From the NCBI GenBank assembly GCA_028751875.1, contig CM054145.1, positions 3,082,879 through 3,146,878 of the forward strand: DNA of 64,000 bases. Reading direction: 5' to 3'. The DNA comes from Rapana venosa. Taxonomy: Eukaryota > Mollusca > Gastropoda > Neogastropoda > Muricidae. The first letter of the stretch is position 1. Each line of letters begins with the position of its first letter. Positions 1 to 11,206 of the stretch are shown here, one piece after another. Position numbers and translations under genes: made by a program. The notes under the pieces are model-generated. The model was not told the origin of the DNA, made no database searches, and saw only the letters and a program-made list of their open reading frames with translations.

Positions 1-675
1 TGGTGGCCAGTAAAGAAGATTGACGTTACCATGACTTCTCCCTTAACTCCTTGAAGAGTCAGACACCACGCTGAACCTTTCAGGCATGGTTGGGCAATTT
101 GAATCTGGTGGAGCCTATGTATTATCTCTCTTTTTTGTAGGGTGCATGCTTGACAGGTTTGTCATTCATACCACTGGCTGTAGCCAGCTTACTCTTCAGT
201 GAAAATTGGATGGATTTAGCAACTTGAAAAAGATGTTCAACATGTGTTTGCTTACAAGGCTTTTGTGTATGATTGTGACCAAACAACTTGTGGTGGAAGC
301 TTTTCCTGATAGGTACACCTGCTTAGACTCAAACCTGCACCTTCTGTTGCCACAGGCTGCGAGTCCAATGCCCGTGCCAATTATTATATCAATCCTTCAG
401 ATTTTTTCGGGTGGGGTGGGGTAGAGGGTGGTTTTTGTTTTGGGGTTTTGTTTCTGCTGCCTCATCTTTCGTGATGTTCCTGAGTTCATGTTGCATTACT
501 GTAAATGTTCATGTTTTCTCTTCTGGGGCAGCATGCTCCTAATCACTGCTAAAACTACACACACTTCATGCTCGCACATTCAGCATACCTGGACACAACA
601 TACAGATGACACTCCTGCTCAAGCACACGCATGCACGCATACCTGGGCTCACACGCACACACACGTATATCCACG

Positions 676-678
<3 letters not shown>

Positions 679-720
<42 letters not shown>

Positions 721-736
721 CACACACACACACACG
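679..736. repeat. (CA)n microsatellite
   Basis: Long CA run with a one-base interruption, flanked by degenerate ACGCAC-rich sequence from about 545 to 785. Open frames across it encode only Thr-His or Cys-Val repeats and are not genes. The inverted copy near 51465-51515 is shorter and more interrupted. Confidence 0.9.
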
Positions 737-1098
737 TAAACACACACATGATCACACGCACAAACTCGCGCACACGTGCGTGCAACTCTAAACAAAAAAT
801 AAACAAGATGTCATAAAATATCATTGAAGTAGAACACAGTGGTAAACACTGATTAATTAGAATGAAGTCTCAATCCGTACTAAGCCAAAGCTTGCTGTTG
901 ACAGGAAGGCAGCAGAAAGAGGACGGACACTGTCTTCAGCCTCTCCTCTCCCCTTCACACCAGAACAGAGCAGAAGACCACCCTGCCTCTCCTCTCCTCT
1001 CCACAGGCTGTATGTCCATGGATACACTCCGGCCAGTGCTGCAGTAGGGCAGGCACACAGGCAGGCACACAGGCAGGAAGGCAGGCAGGCAGGACAGC

Positions 1099-1800
1099 GT
1101 GGGGCACTACGACCATGGACCACTGCACTGGCATCAGTCAGGTCAGCAAGGTGCAGACTCCTTCTCCCACCTGCATCATCTCAGGGACTGGCCATCAAGT
1201 CCACGTGGGCCCAGGCTACAGGCTACTGGAGACCCTCACGTCACAGGAAGGAAGGACTCTGCACAGTCTCCTGAAGATGCATGCAGATACTGGCATTCTC
1301 ATCCAGCCTACCCAGGTCAAGAGGCGTCCAGGCCCCCACCCCATGAAAGGAAGACTGTCCCCCTCCCTCCCTCCTCCCCCACAACGCCTGAAGAGCGGCA
1401 GCTTCATTGCCCACAGCAGGATGCTGGAACACCACCACCTTCAGCACAGCCTTGACCCTGACCTCCAAGAGACGACCTCTCTGTGTCTGGCTGGCTGTCT
1501 AGGCCTGGAAGGAGGGGTTTGTGCTTTCCTTCAGCACAGAGCAACTAGGATCCTGGCCTGCACAGCCATGTCCTGCTGCCTTCACTGCAGAGACTAGCTG
1601 AGCCTGCACTGAGGAATGAAAGGAAAGGCAGAGAGAGAGAGAGGAAGAAAGGACAGAGAGAGAGAGAGGCAGGGCCCAGCAGCACCACGTCACTTCAGGC
1701 CCACAAGTTTCTGGCAGCGGTGGCCGGCATTGCCACTGTGGTGGGGACAGGGTGTGACTTCAACCACCATTCAAATGTGAGTATGATCAAGTATGTGGAT
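1099..1800 (+). other. GC-rich low-copy block, copy 1 (possible exon remnants)
   Basis: This block is visibly more GC-rich than its surroundings and recurs at 20590-21170 (direct) and 50390-51095 (inverted). A 160-codon frame (1115-1597) is open here, but I recognise no domain in it. At 1680-1780 a second short frame encodes a hydrophobic run (AAVAGIATVVGTG) followed by AAT and GTGAGT, a good 5' splice-donor match. It could be remnants of host exons carried in the duplication, or only GC-rich repeat sequence. The frame is broken by indels in both other copies. No function is assigned. Confidence 0.3.
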
Positions 1801-1865
1801 GTTGTAGAGACTTGGCATCGTGTCTAAGTATGTGTAGTTTAAGTAGTAGGCCTACTGGCTGCATG

Positions 1866-1875
1866 TAGGCGCGCG

Positions 1876-1943
<68 letters not shown>
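1866..1943. repeat. (GC)n(AC)n compound microsatellite
   Basis: Alternating GC dinucleotides pass directly into about 35 AC dinucleotides and then CTCA repeats. Purine-pyrimidine alternation of this kind can adopt Z-DNA. The inverted counterpart is at about 50249-50321. Confidence 0.92.
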
Positions 1944-1945
<2 letters not shown>

Positions 1946-2401
1946 ATCTCACTCACTCACTCACACACTCACTCGTGTTGTACTAGGCGAATGTTACAAT
2001 AACGCTATCGAAACAAAAGCAGAGATAATTAAATTTAAATGAATTTTACTTAAAAAGGGTAGTGGTATTAAGGAAACATGCCTTTTTCACAACCAGCACC
2101 TATGGGCACAAAACAAAAGCAAACAAAAAATACGCAGAAATGTTTGAATGAAATACAAATGTAAAATGATGCAACTGCATTCTTGTCAAAACAGTTACTG
2201 ATCATTTTATGAAACGTAGTATTGAAACTATCCGATGTTTTCTGTGTTGCTTGGTTAGATTTGGGAGGTTCAGCATTGGGCAGATTTTGTTTGTGGCCGT
2301 TTTTATCCACCTGTAATTCAAGGCGGTCACATTGCGACCTAGGGGATGATGTCTAAACACGACACCTATGTACATGTAGTTGGGGTTTTTTTAATTTTAT
2401 T

Positions 2402-2567
2402 TTGTATTCCGTTCCTACCGGCACGAAAGGACTTTTTGATGGAGCAGAGTCAGCACTGATGTTAACTGCAGGGGGAAAATTTTCTCAAACGGGTAGCTCC
2501 ATGGGGGCCCGATCCTAGGTTATCAGATCATGCATACAACGCTCTAACCACTAGGCTGTCCCACCCA
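2402..2567 (-). mobile_element. tRNA-derived SINE (family 1), 3' part missing
   Basis: Read on the minus strand it begins with a tRNA-like head (2515-2567: an A-box-like CCTAGTGGTTAGAGC and a B-box-like segment before the body). The GTTAACATCAGTGCTGACTC body block follows, and it stops around the GTTCC(T)ACCGG segment. Family-1 copies elsewhere in the window continue for another 100 bp or more, so this copy is 3'-truncated. The inverted arm carries its counterpart at 49618-49778. Confidence 0.75.
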
Positions 2568-2604
2568 CAAAAGCGTGAGCGCACAAGGGCGGTATGAAGT
2601 CCGT

Positions 2605-3460
2605 AGTGTTTAGCTAGGCTAAGTGGGTGACAGAGATAAAATACTGATAACATAGAAAGCTGTAGCCAAGGCCTGAAGTCTGTAGTGTTTAGCTAGGCTA
2701 AGTGGTGACAGAGATAGAATACTGATAAGTCTGTAGTGTTTAGCTAGGCTAAGTGGTGACAGAGATAGAATACTGATAAGTGTGTAGTGTTTCGCTAGGC
2801 TAAGTGGTGGCAGAGATAGAATACTGATAAGTGTGTAGTGTTTAGCTAGGCTAAGTGGTGACAGAGATAGAACACTGATAAGTCTGTAGTGTTTAGTTAG
2901 GCTAAGTGGTGACAGAGATAGAATACTGATAAGTCTGTAGTGTTTAGCTAGGCTAAGTGGTGACAGAGATAGAACACTGATAAGTCTGTAGTGTTTAGCT
3001 AGACTAAGTGGTGACAGAGATAGAATACTGATAAGTGTGTAGTGTTTAGCTAGGCTAAGTGGTGGCAGAGATAGAATACTGATAATTGTGTAGTGTTTAG
3101 CTAGACTAAGTGGTGACAGAGATAGAATACTGATAATTGTGTAGTGTTTAGCTAGGCTAAGTGGTGACAGAGATAGAATACTGATAAGTCTGTAGTGTTT
3201 AGCTAGGCTAAGTGGTGACAGAGATAGAATACTGATAAGTCTGTAGTGTTTAGCTAGGCTAAGTGGTGACAGAGACAGAATACTGATAAGTCTGTAGTGT
3301 TTAGCTAGGCTAAATGGTGACAGAGACAGAATACTGATAAGTCTGTAGTGTTTAGCTAGGCTAAGTGGTGACAGAGATAGAATACTGATAAGTTTGTAGT
3401 GTTTAGCTAGGCTAAGTGGTGACAGAGACAGAATACTGATAAGTCTGTAGTGTTTGTCTG
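2605..3460. repeat. 51-bp tandem array, copy A (~16 units)
   Basis: The unit contains TAGTGTTTAGCTAGGCTAAG, GTGGTGACAGAGATAGAA and TACTGATAAG. Successive TGTAGTGTT landmarks lie 51 bp apart (for example 2732 and 2783). The first unit is interrupted by a ~28-bp segment also present at the start of the 27 kb array. Units differ by a few substitutions (CTGTAG or GTGTAG; GGCTAAG or GACTAAG). The array ends at a conserved TTTGTCTGCAGGATCTCA junction that leads to the 21-bp array. Confidence 0.93.
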
Positions 3461-3559
3461 CAGGATCTCATCACAGTGCAACACCAGCAAACTCACTGAT
3501 GGAAAAGCACACGATGCATCGAGGAAGACACACAACAATCATTGAATAAGACACACCAC

Positions 3560-4575
3560 AGTGATCAAGGACAACTCTGCAATAACCGAGGAGAACTACA
3601 CCACAGTCAATGAGGAAGACACACAACAATCATTGAGGACAACTCCACAATCATTGAGGATAACACCGCAATCTTCAAGGAGGAAGACACCACAATCTTC
3701 AACAATCATCAAGAACAGCACTACAATCATAGAGGACGACAATACTGCAATCATCGACAATCATAAAGGACAACCTTGCAATAATCGACAATCACCGAGA
3801 ACAACACTGCACTCTTCGACAATCATCGAGAACAACACTGCAATCATTAATAATCATAACGGAGAACACTGCAATCATCGAGAACAATACTGTAATCATC
3901 GACAATCATAAAGGAAAACTGCAATCATCGACAATCATAAAGAACACTGCAGTCATCGAGGACAACACCGCAATCATCGAGGACAACACCACAATCATCG
4001 AGGACAACACCACAATCATCAAGGACAACACTGCAATCATCAACAATCATCAATGACAACACTGCAATCATCAGGACAACACTGCAATCGTCGAGGACAA
4101 CACTGCAATCATTGAGGGCAACACTGCAATCATCGAGGACAACACTGCAATCATCGAGGACAACACTGCAATCGTCGACAATCATCAAGGACAACACTGC
4201 AATCATCGAGGACAACAACGAAATCATCAGGACAACACTGCAATGATCGAGGACAACACTGCAATCATCAACAATCATCAATGACAACACTGCAATCATC
4301 GGGACAACACTGCAATCGTCGAGGACAACACTGCAATCATTGAGGAAAACACTGCAATCGCCGACAATCAAGGACAACACTGCAATCATCGAGGACAACA
4401 CTGCAATCATCAGGACAACACTGCAATCATCAAGGACAACACAGCAATCATCGACAATCATCAAGGACAACACTGCAATCATCGAGGACAACGCTGTTTA
4501 TCATCGACAACCATCGTGGACAACGCTGCAATCATCGACAACCAACGAGGACATCGCTGCAATCATCGTGGCACA
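3560..4575. repeat. 21-bp (heptad-coding) tandem array, copy A
   Basis: The unit ATCATCGAGGACAACACTGC plus one A is 21 bp long, with frequent variants and shorter or longer spacers. Because the unit is a multiple of three and stop-free in five frames, it produces long spurious frames on both strands, such as 3925-4491 on the minus strand. Consecutive units drift in length (15-24 bp), so no single frame is conserved along the array. It follows the 51-bp array directly, as in the other two copies. Confidence 0.9.
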
Positions 4576-5820
4576 AACAGATGAAACATTTTGTGTTTTT
4601 AATCTGTTAGTGGTTCTGTTAATGAAGAAAACTGTATGTACCCATTTTCATGAAAGAGAAAAAAAAACAGAAAAAAGAAAAAAAGAAAAAATATACGAAA
4701 AGAAAACCAGAAAACAAAAAATATACCCAAAAAAGAAAAACAAAAAAATACAAAAAAAGAAAAACAGAAAAAATATACAAAAAAAGAAAAACAGAAAAGT
4801 GAAAAATAAACAAGAAAAAAAGAGAAAAAAAGAAGACAAAATGAAAAACAAAAAAAAAAAAAGGGAAAAACTATAAAAAAAAAATTATAAAAAATGATTA
4901 AAAAAAGAAGACAAAAGTGTGCATGCAGACGAGGCAAAATAAAACCAAAGGAAATCATTTTCACATCACCAACAATGGTGGACAGGAGAACTGGATGGTG
5001 AAAGCAATTTATGTTTGGTTTTTGTTTGTTGTTTGATTTTTTAAAATATATTTTTCATTGCAATCTTAAACTTTGAAGTGGTTTTTTTTGTTCTGCTTGT
5101 TCATGGATTCTGTAGAATAGGCAGCATCCTCAACACACCCTGCTTTGTTTGGCAATAATTGTAATTTTTTTAACTTTTACTTTTTTCAAATGAATAAGAT
5201 CAAGTGGCTGATTTAGAAATGACACTTGTCCTGATACACTGTCCTTGTAGAGCTGGCAGAAATGTGTGATGTTATTTTGAATGAATGAGATGGACTGGTT
5301 AGACCGCACTCCTGTTGTGTTCTTTCATGTCTGTAGGACTGGCTGCAATAGTTTGTGGTGATTTTGTACGAGTTTGTTTTGTTGTTATTGTTATTTAATG
5401 AATCGTATGATAGCTTGGTATGAAATTGTTTTGATGTTGTTTAATGAATCATATGATAGTTTTGTTGTTGTTTAATGAATCATGTGTAAAGATTGGTTGA
5501 GAAAATTCCCTTCGTCTGACATATCGTTGATTGGATTTAGGACTGGTAAGATTGTGTGATGGGTTTATTGAGAAATGGGATTTGTTTCCTTTTCTGATTT
5601 GTTTTTCTATTTTGTGATCTTTTTGGTTTTTTTAACGAAACTGATCAGCTGATGGGTAAAGGGAAACAACTCTTGTTCTTACATGTCAGATTAATGCTTG
5701 TACAAGGCTAGCAGCATTATGTGATTTTTTTTTCATTAATTTACTTTTTTTTAATAAAGGGAATGATACCAAATGATTTATTTATTAAATTTTTTTTTAA
5801 TGTTGACACTAATAGGACTG
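4575..5820. repeat. Composite satellite block, copy A1
   Basis: About 1.25 kb with a fixed internal order. First comes an ATCATCGTGGC(A/T)YAAACA entry and a TTTTGTGTTTTTAATCTGTT motif, then an A-rich purine tract. Next are conserved single-copy-like blocks (around ACGAGGCAAAATAAAACC, and around GATCAAGTGGCTGATT) and short TTG/TTTAATGAATC repeats, then GATTGGATTTAGGACTGGTA. The same order recurs at 5820-7070, 28310-29500, 29500-31430, 31430-32866 and inverted at 46241-47590. Confidence 0.85.
4650..4905. repeat. A-rich purine tract
   Basis: Almost only A and G with occasional C and T, in AAAAAGAAAAA-type words. Similar tracts lie in each composite block: 5950-6120, 28390-28590, 29625-29775, 31545-31745 and, as pyrimidines, 47215-47495. 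Lengths differ between copies, as expected of slippage. Confidence 0.85.
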
Positions 5821-7068
5821 TCATTATCATTTATCACTAAAGACAACACCACAATCATCGTGGCTTAAACATGTGGAACATTTTGTGTTTTTAATCTCTT
5901 AGTGGTTCTGTTTATGAAGAGAACTGTATGTGTAAAGCACCCATTGTCATAACAAGAAAGAAAAAAAGAAGAAAAAAGAAGAAAAGGAAAAAAAAAGAAA
6001 AACAAAAAAGAAAACAATAACAAAAAAGAAAAAAACTGAAAAAAGAAAAAAATATTTTTAAAAAAATGAAAAAATGAAAAAAAATGAAAAAAAGGAAAGA
6101 AAAAGATGAAAAAAGAAAAGATGGTGCTTTACACTGTGCGTGCAGACGAGGCAAAATAAAACCAAAGGAAATCATTTTCACATCACCAACAATGGTGGAC
6201 AAGAGAACAGGATGATGATGAAGGCAATTTGTGTTTGGTTTTTGTTTGTTGTTTGATTTTAAAAAAATACTTTTTTCATTGCATTCTTAAGCTTTGAAGT
6301 GTTTCCTGTTGTTCTGCTTGTTCATAGATTCTACAAAATAGCCAGCATCCTCAACACACCCTGCTTTGTTTGGCAATAATTGTTGTTTTTTTAAGTTTTA
6401 CTTTTTCAAATGAATAAGATCAAGTGGCTGATTCAGAAATGACACTTGTCCTGATGTAGTGTCCTTGTAGAGCTGGCAGAAATGTGTGATGTTATTTTGA
6501 ATGAATGAGATGGACTGGTTAGACAGCACTCCTGTTGTGTTCTTTCATGTCTGTAGGACTGGCTGCAATAATTTGTAATAGTTTTGTATGAGTTTGTTTT
6601 GTTGTTGTTGTTGTCTAATGAATCTTATGACAGTTTTGTATGAGTTTGTTTTGTTGTTGTTGTGTAATGAATCGTGTGATAGTTTTGTATGAGTTTGTTT
6701 TGTTGTTATTGTTTAATGATCATATGACAGTTTTGTATGAGTTGCTTTGTTGTTGTTGTTTAATGAATCATATGATAGTTTTGTATGATTTTGTTTTGTT
6801 GTTGTTGTTTAATGAATCATATGATAGTTTTGTATGAGTTTGTTTTGTTGTTGTTGTTGTTTTGTTTAATGAATCATGTAATAGTTTTGTATGAGTTTTT
6901 GTTGTTGCTGTTAATGAATCGTATGATATTTGTATGAGTTTGTTTTGTTGTTGTTGTTTAATGAATTGTGTGTAAAGATTGGTTGAGAAAATTCCCTTGT
7001 CTGACATGTCGTTGATTGCATTTAGGACTGGTAATATTGTGTGATAGGTTTATTGAGATATGGGATTT

Positions 7069-7070
<2 letters not shown>
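5820..7070. repeat. Composite satellite block, copy A2
   Basis: Second direct copy of the block at 4575-5820, beginning with GACAACACCACAATCATCGT. It carries an expanded TTG/TTTAATGAATC array and ends in GATTGCATTTAGGACTGGTA...GATATGGGATTTGT, where an L2 tail is inserted. Confidence 0.85.
6590..6975. repeat. ~49-bp TTG-rich tandem array
   Basis: About eight units of GTTTTGTATGAGTTTGTTTT, (GTT)n, TTTAATGAATCATATGATA. Unit length varies with the number of GTT triplets. A shorter version lies at 5370-5490, and a related seven-unit array at 32195-32530. Confidence 0.88.
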
Positions 7071-7101
<31 letters not shown>

Positions 7102-7342
7102 GGAACTTATATAGCGCTGTATCTTGCTCAGACAAATCAAAGCGCTTGCACTCAACTCATTCTTACACAGTCATGCAACCAATAGCAAGTAATAGTTCTA
7201 ACAAGTCCAAATGCACAGGTTATACACTTTGGCGAGGTGATGGAATCTTTGGCTGTTGAAAAGCAGGGATAGGTATGAAATGAAACAGGAGAGGAAATTC
7301 TTAGGTTTGAAACAAATATGTCTTGAGGCCAGATTTAAAAGT
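7071..7342 (-). mobile_element. L2-like LINE, 3' tail only
   Basis: On the minus strand this is the 3' end of the element seen at 43698-44909, from a segment matching position 43965 down to the terminal (ATT)n. The tail includes AGCGCTATATAAGTTCCATT. It is severely 5'-truncated and carries no coding capacity. The left flank is the GATATGGGATTTGT of the composite satellite, and the right flank is an (AT)n/(TG)n run. No convincing target-site duplication is visible. The paralogous copy in contig B has ~1.07 kb of other sequence here instead. Confidence 0.85.
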
Positions 7343-8016
7343 ATATATATATATATAGTGTGTGTGTGTGTGAAGGGGGTGGAAGTGAGGAGGAGACATC
7401 AGGTCTTGTAAGGAAGGTATATGAGGGGCAGGGGTGTTAGGGAGGAGGAGGGGCAGACGACATGTTTAGATCAGTGAGGACACAACACAGAGGGAGGGCT
7501 GACAGAGAAGTTTTCTGACCCGCTTTCTTGTTGGCCTCACTTTCTCTTTCTCCTGTGGTTGGTTTGGGGCTGAAATCTCTTTTCTTAAAAATGAGTTCAA
7601 ATTGTTCAAAAATGTCGCAAGTCCAAACCCTGAAATCTGAGAAAAATCATAAGTTGTTGACAGGACTGGTCATTTATCATCTGAATGCAGATGTCTACCA
7701 TTGTGTCCACAGCAACATACCATGGTGTCTATGTGCTCTTGTGTCCACATGCAGTCTAACATCCAAGGGACAGACAACCCTTGCCCTTATGCTAACTCTG
7801 AACACTAACCCTAACCACTAACGTTTAATTTCCTTTAACAAAGCCTGGCCCGTCATGTGGACACAAAAGGCAGGAAGAAAGCACGGTACATGCTGACACT
7901 GTGGCCAAACATTTGTTCTTGGGCGTTGGGGGAGGGTGTAGAAATTTAGAGAAAGATGCTAGGAAGTAGAGGGGGGGGATAGGATGTTTGGGTCTGTGTG
8001 AATAGGTGTGATGACT

Positions 8017-8314
<298 letters not shown>

Positions 8315-11159
8315 ACGATTTAGTTTTATTAAGTGAAAAATGCAGTTAACAAAATACTGCTCTATGAATTGTAAGTGTACGTGTGCATGCACACTTGTGT
8401 TTGTTTTGAATAGATGTTTGTGTATGATCCATTATTGTTTTGGGGATTTTTACATTTAGTTTTATTGTTTTTTGAAAGCTTTTTTCCTTACTATCAATTG
8501 ATATAAAATGCTGGATTAAATAGTCTGATTCTGTTATTGTCTCAAGAATGGCAAGAGCTTCAAGTTGATGCAGGAGGCAGAATTATTTAAACTGTTGTAG
8601 GTTTTACATTCTAAGCTGATGTGATGAAAGATGTTTATAACGGTATTTTACATTGTACACTTAAGTTAGAAAATATACAGAAATTGAATGAAATGATTTT
8701 ATATCGTACATGTATGTGAGGAAAGAAGGGTATTATACCATTTTACATTGTATATTATGATTGTATTCATGCGAGGAAAGATAACTTTGATTACACCATT
8801 GCATATTTGTAAATGCAGGCTTAACGGTCAGTGAATACTTTCAGTGTGATGGTGGGTAAGAGAAACAAAAAGAAGTATGTGAGTGTATGCACATGTGCAT
8901 GCTAGTGTTTGTATACATGTTTGAAAGCTGGATGGTGGATGTTTGTTCTTTGTTTGGGGAAGGAAGGAAGGAGGGAGTGATGAAGGATGTTCAGGAGGAA
9001 TGCTCATGCATGTTCAGATCAGTGGGAATGGGGGAGGGGGTGGATGAGGGTGATGGAGAGATTATAGTTTTCCTGACACAGTGTGTTTTCTTAGTTTATG
9101 AGATCACAGACAAAATATACTATAGACCTGCTTTTCTGTGTTGGCAGGATTTTGAAAGGGCTTAACTAGTGACATATCAGTTGGGTAGGAAATGGGGTCC
9201 TGTGATGGCTTGTGCGAATTTCCAAATGTTTGGAGCAAAGTTTTGTGTTGAAACAATGGGCTCTTGTTGCCATCACATGTGTGTGTTCAGTTTGCTCAGC
9301 TCCACACAACCAATAACGATCTGCTTATTGATACTACTAGTCTTCTTGGAATTCAAAGAAATGAAAGATAATACATAGAATGCAATAGTAGTGATGCTGG
9401 TGGTGAATTTCATTACCTTTTTGTTTGTCTGTTTTAATGAAACTCGTAAAAAATTGCTACCGCCATATTATCCTGAACATCCAAGTACTTTGAAGTGTGA
9501 AAGCTCTTTTCTTCAACAAACTAGAAGGTGTTGATAACATGATTCATGCTATCAGAAAGAAACACGTTTAAATTTCCAATATGTAAACAGATTACCATTT
9601 TTGTCCAATAACATCTGGAGAACACTTGACATGAATGAATAATGCTGTAAATATTGAAGTACACAGGTGTGTAAATTGATTTTAAGGTATTTAGGTTGAT
9701 GTTGAATTCCGAGTTTATGCTTTAAATTTGCTTTGGATGCCTGTATGTTTCGTGTGTGTATCATGCAGTATAAGTGTCTAAGTATCTTATGCTGATTTGT
9801 TTTTAAATCATATATCAGTTGAAAAAGCAAATATACCATAATGCTGTTTAAATTTAAATGTAAAAGAGTGAAAATTGTATGTGTGTGTGGTTGAAATATT
9901 TATAGTTACACTCTGATGTTGACTAACTGAATTTTTATTTGTCTATTTATGGTAACTAAGATGTCCTGAACTAAGGATCTATGTTTCAGTGGCTGTGTAC
10001 GTGTAAAAGACGTTTAGTGATAAAGACTAGCTCAGAATGTCTTGTAGATTTTGCATGACGTGCTTTACAGTGTACGAAACCGTCACAGTAATGAAGGAGG
10101 CTGTGTTCAATGCATGTCTATACATTTATGTAACGCTTCTTGTTTTGATTTTCTTGCTTTTTTTGTCTTGTAACTAAGAAAGGTCTTTATGTGCTACTTG
10201 GTAAATATTTTCTTTTTTCTGAACAAAAACATGAACAAAAAGAAGAAAGGAAAAAGACCGATAGAAAGATAAAATAGTGAGAAAAAAATTTTGTTTTTAT
10301 TTTTGTTTTTGGCCTATGAAGAGAGACATGTGCAGCACCCAACAACAAAAAGAAAAAAAAGAAAAAGGAGAAAAAAAGGAGAAAGAAAAAGAAAAAAAAG
10401 ATGGTGCTCCATGATCTGCATGCAACTGAGGCCCATTAAAAAAATCTTAACATGAATTTAATGTTTTATGTTTGTTTATATGTTTGAAATGTTTATTTTT
10501 AGTTATTCAGATTGTCTAGAATAAATTACTTGGTTTTCAATGCGTGTACTTGCCTGTAACTGATTGTTAAATTACACAACGGAATGATGCGATATTTAAG
10601 ATACATATATAATAAATATTCATGAATATCTTGTGAATATTTGTATGTGATATTACCTGTGAGGGAGAGTGAGTCTGATGTTGTTTTGGTAACAAGGAAG
10701 AGACTGTTGTGTGAGCAGTACGGGAGGGTGATCAGGTTGCTACTTTTTCTTATTTGTTTGAAATATTTCAACTCTTTTATTCCGTTTTTGGATGTCTGTG
10801 TGTTTTGTGAGTGTGTACTACACTTTTTAACTAAGCGCCATTTAAAATGATTTTTTTTCTGAAGTCAGATGTCAGTTGAAAAATGAAATCTGCTATTGTT
10901 GCTGCACGATTTTGAATATAAAAAATAAAAAAAAGTGTGGAGATTGTATATGTGTGGGTTTGATCTGATCACCGTGAGCTTTTGTCGATTTTTGTTTGTT
11001 CTATTTGTTTTATTAAAGGAAATATGTGACTTGAGCTGTCAGTGTTGATGAGAGTGATTATATCTTTAGTATGTGTTTGTGAATGTTGCAACAACAAAAA
11101 CTGAAATGAAAGACTAACGCTGTATGATTTTAAGTTGAATGGTGTGTAAAGTCACTGTA

Positions 11160-11160
<1 letters not shown>

Positions 11161-11193
<33 letters not shown>

Positions 11194-11206
11194 GGGGGGG
11201 GGGGGT
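11161..11206. repeat. (AG)n followed by poly-G
   Basis: AG dinucleotides with two interruptions, then 14 G. The two paralogous sites in contig B carry different simple repeats: (AG)n at 39151-39239, and (AT)n, poly-T and poly-G at 40902-40962. Confidence 0.9.

Larger units (their letters stand above)
1..5872. repeat. Left arm of a ~5.9-kb inverted repeat
   Basis: The first bases of the window are the reverse complement of the bases ending at 52197, and collinear inverted similarity continues to about 5872, which pairs with 46241. Landmarks pair in order: GC-rich block, (CA)n tract, minus SINE, 51-bp array, 21-bp array, purine tract and the downstream conserved block. The arms differ mostly by one-base insertions and deletions. 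The repeat may extend left of the window, because its outer edge here is the window edge. Its inner edge on the other arm is an assembly gap. Confidence 0.9.

Noticed and set aside
3925..4491. Long minus-strand frame with a DDCSVVL-type heptad repeat (also 27740-28489 and 47571-48104)
   Set aside because: The 21-bp unit is stop-free in five of six frames. Unit lengths vary, so no frame is maintained, and the three copies are open in different frames. It is not a repeat protein.
7795..7820. CTAACCCTAACCACTAAC resembling telomeric repeats
   Set aside because: Only two adjacent CTAACC-like units, embedded in a conserved paralogous block (also near 35740). It is not an array.
7528..7821. 97-codon frame in the AT-rich block
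   Set aside because: No domain, and the paralogous sequence near 35470-35760 does not keep the frame.
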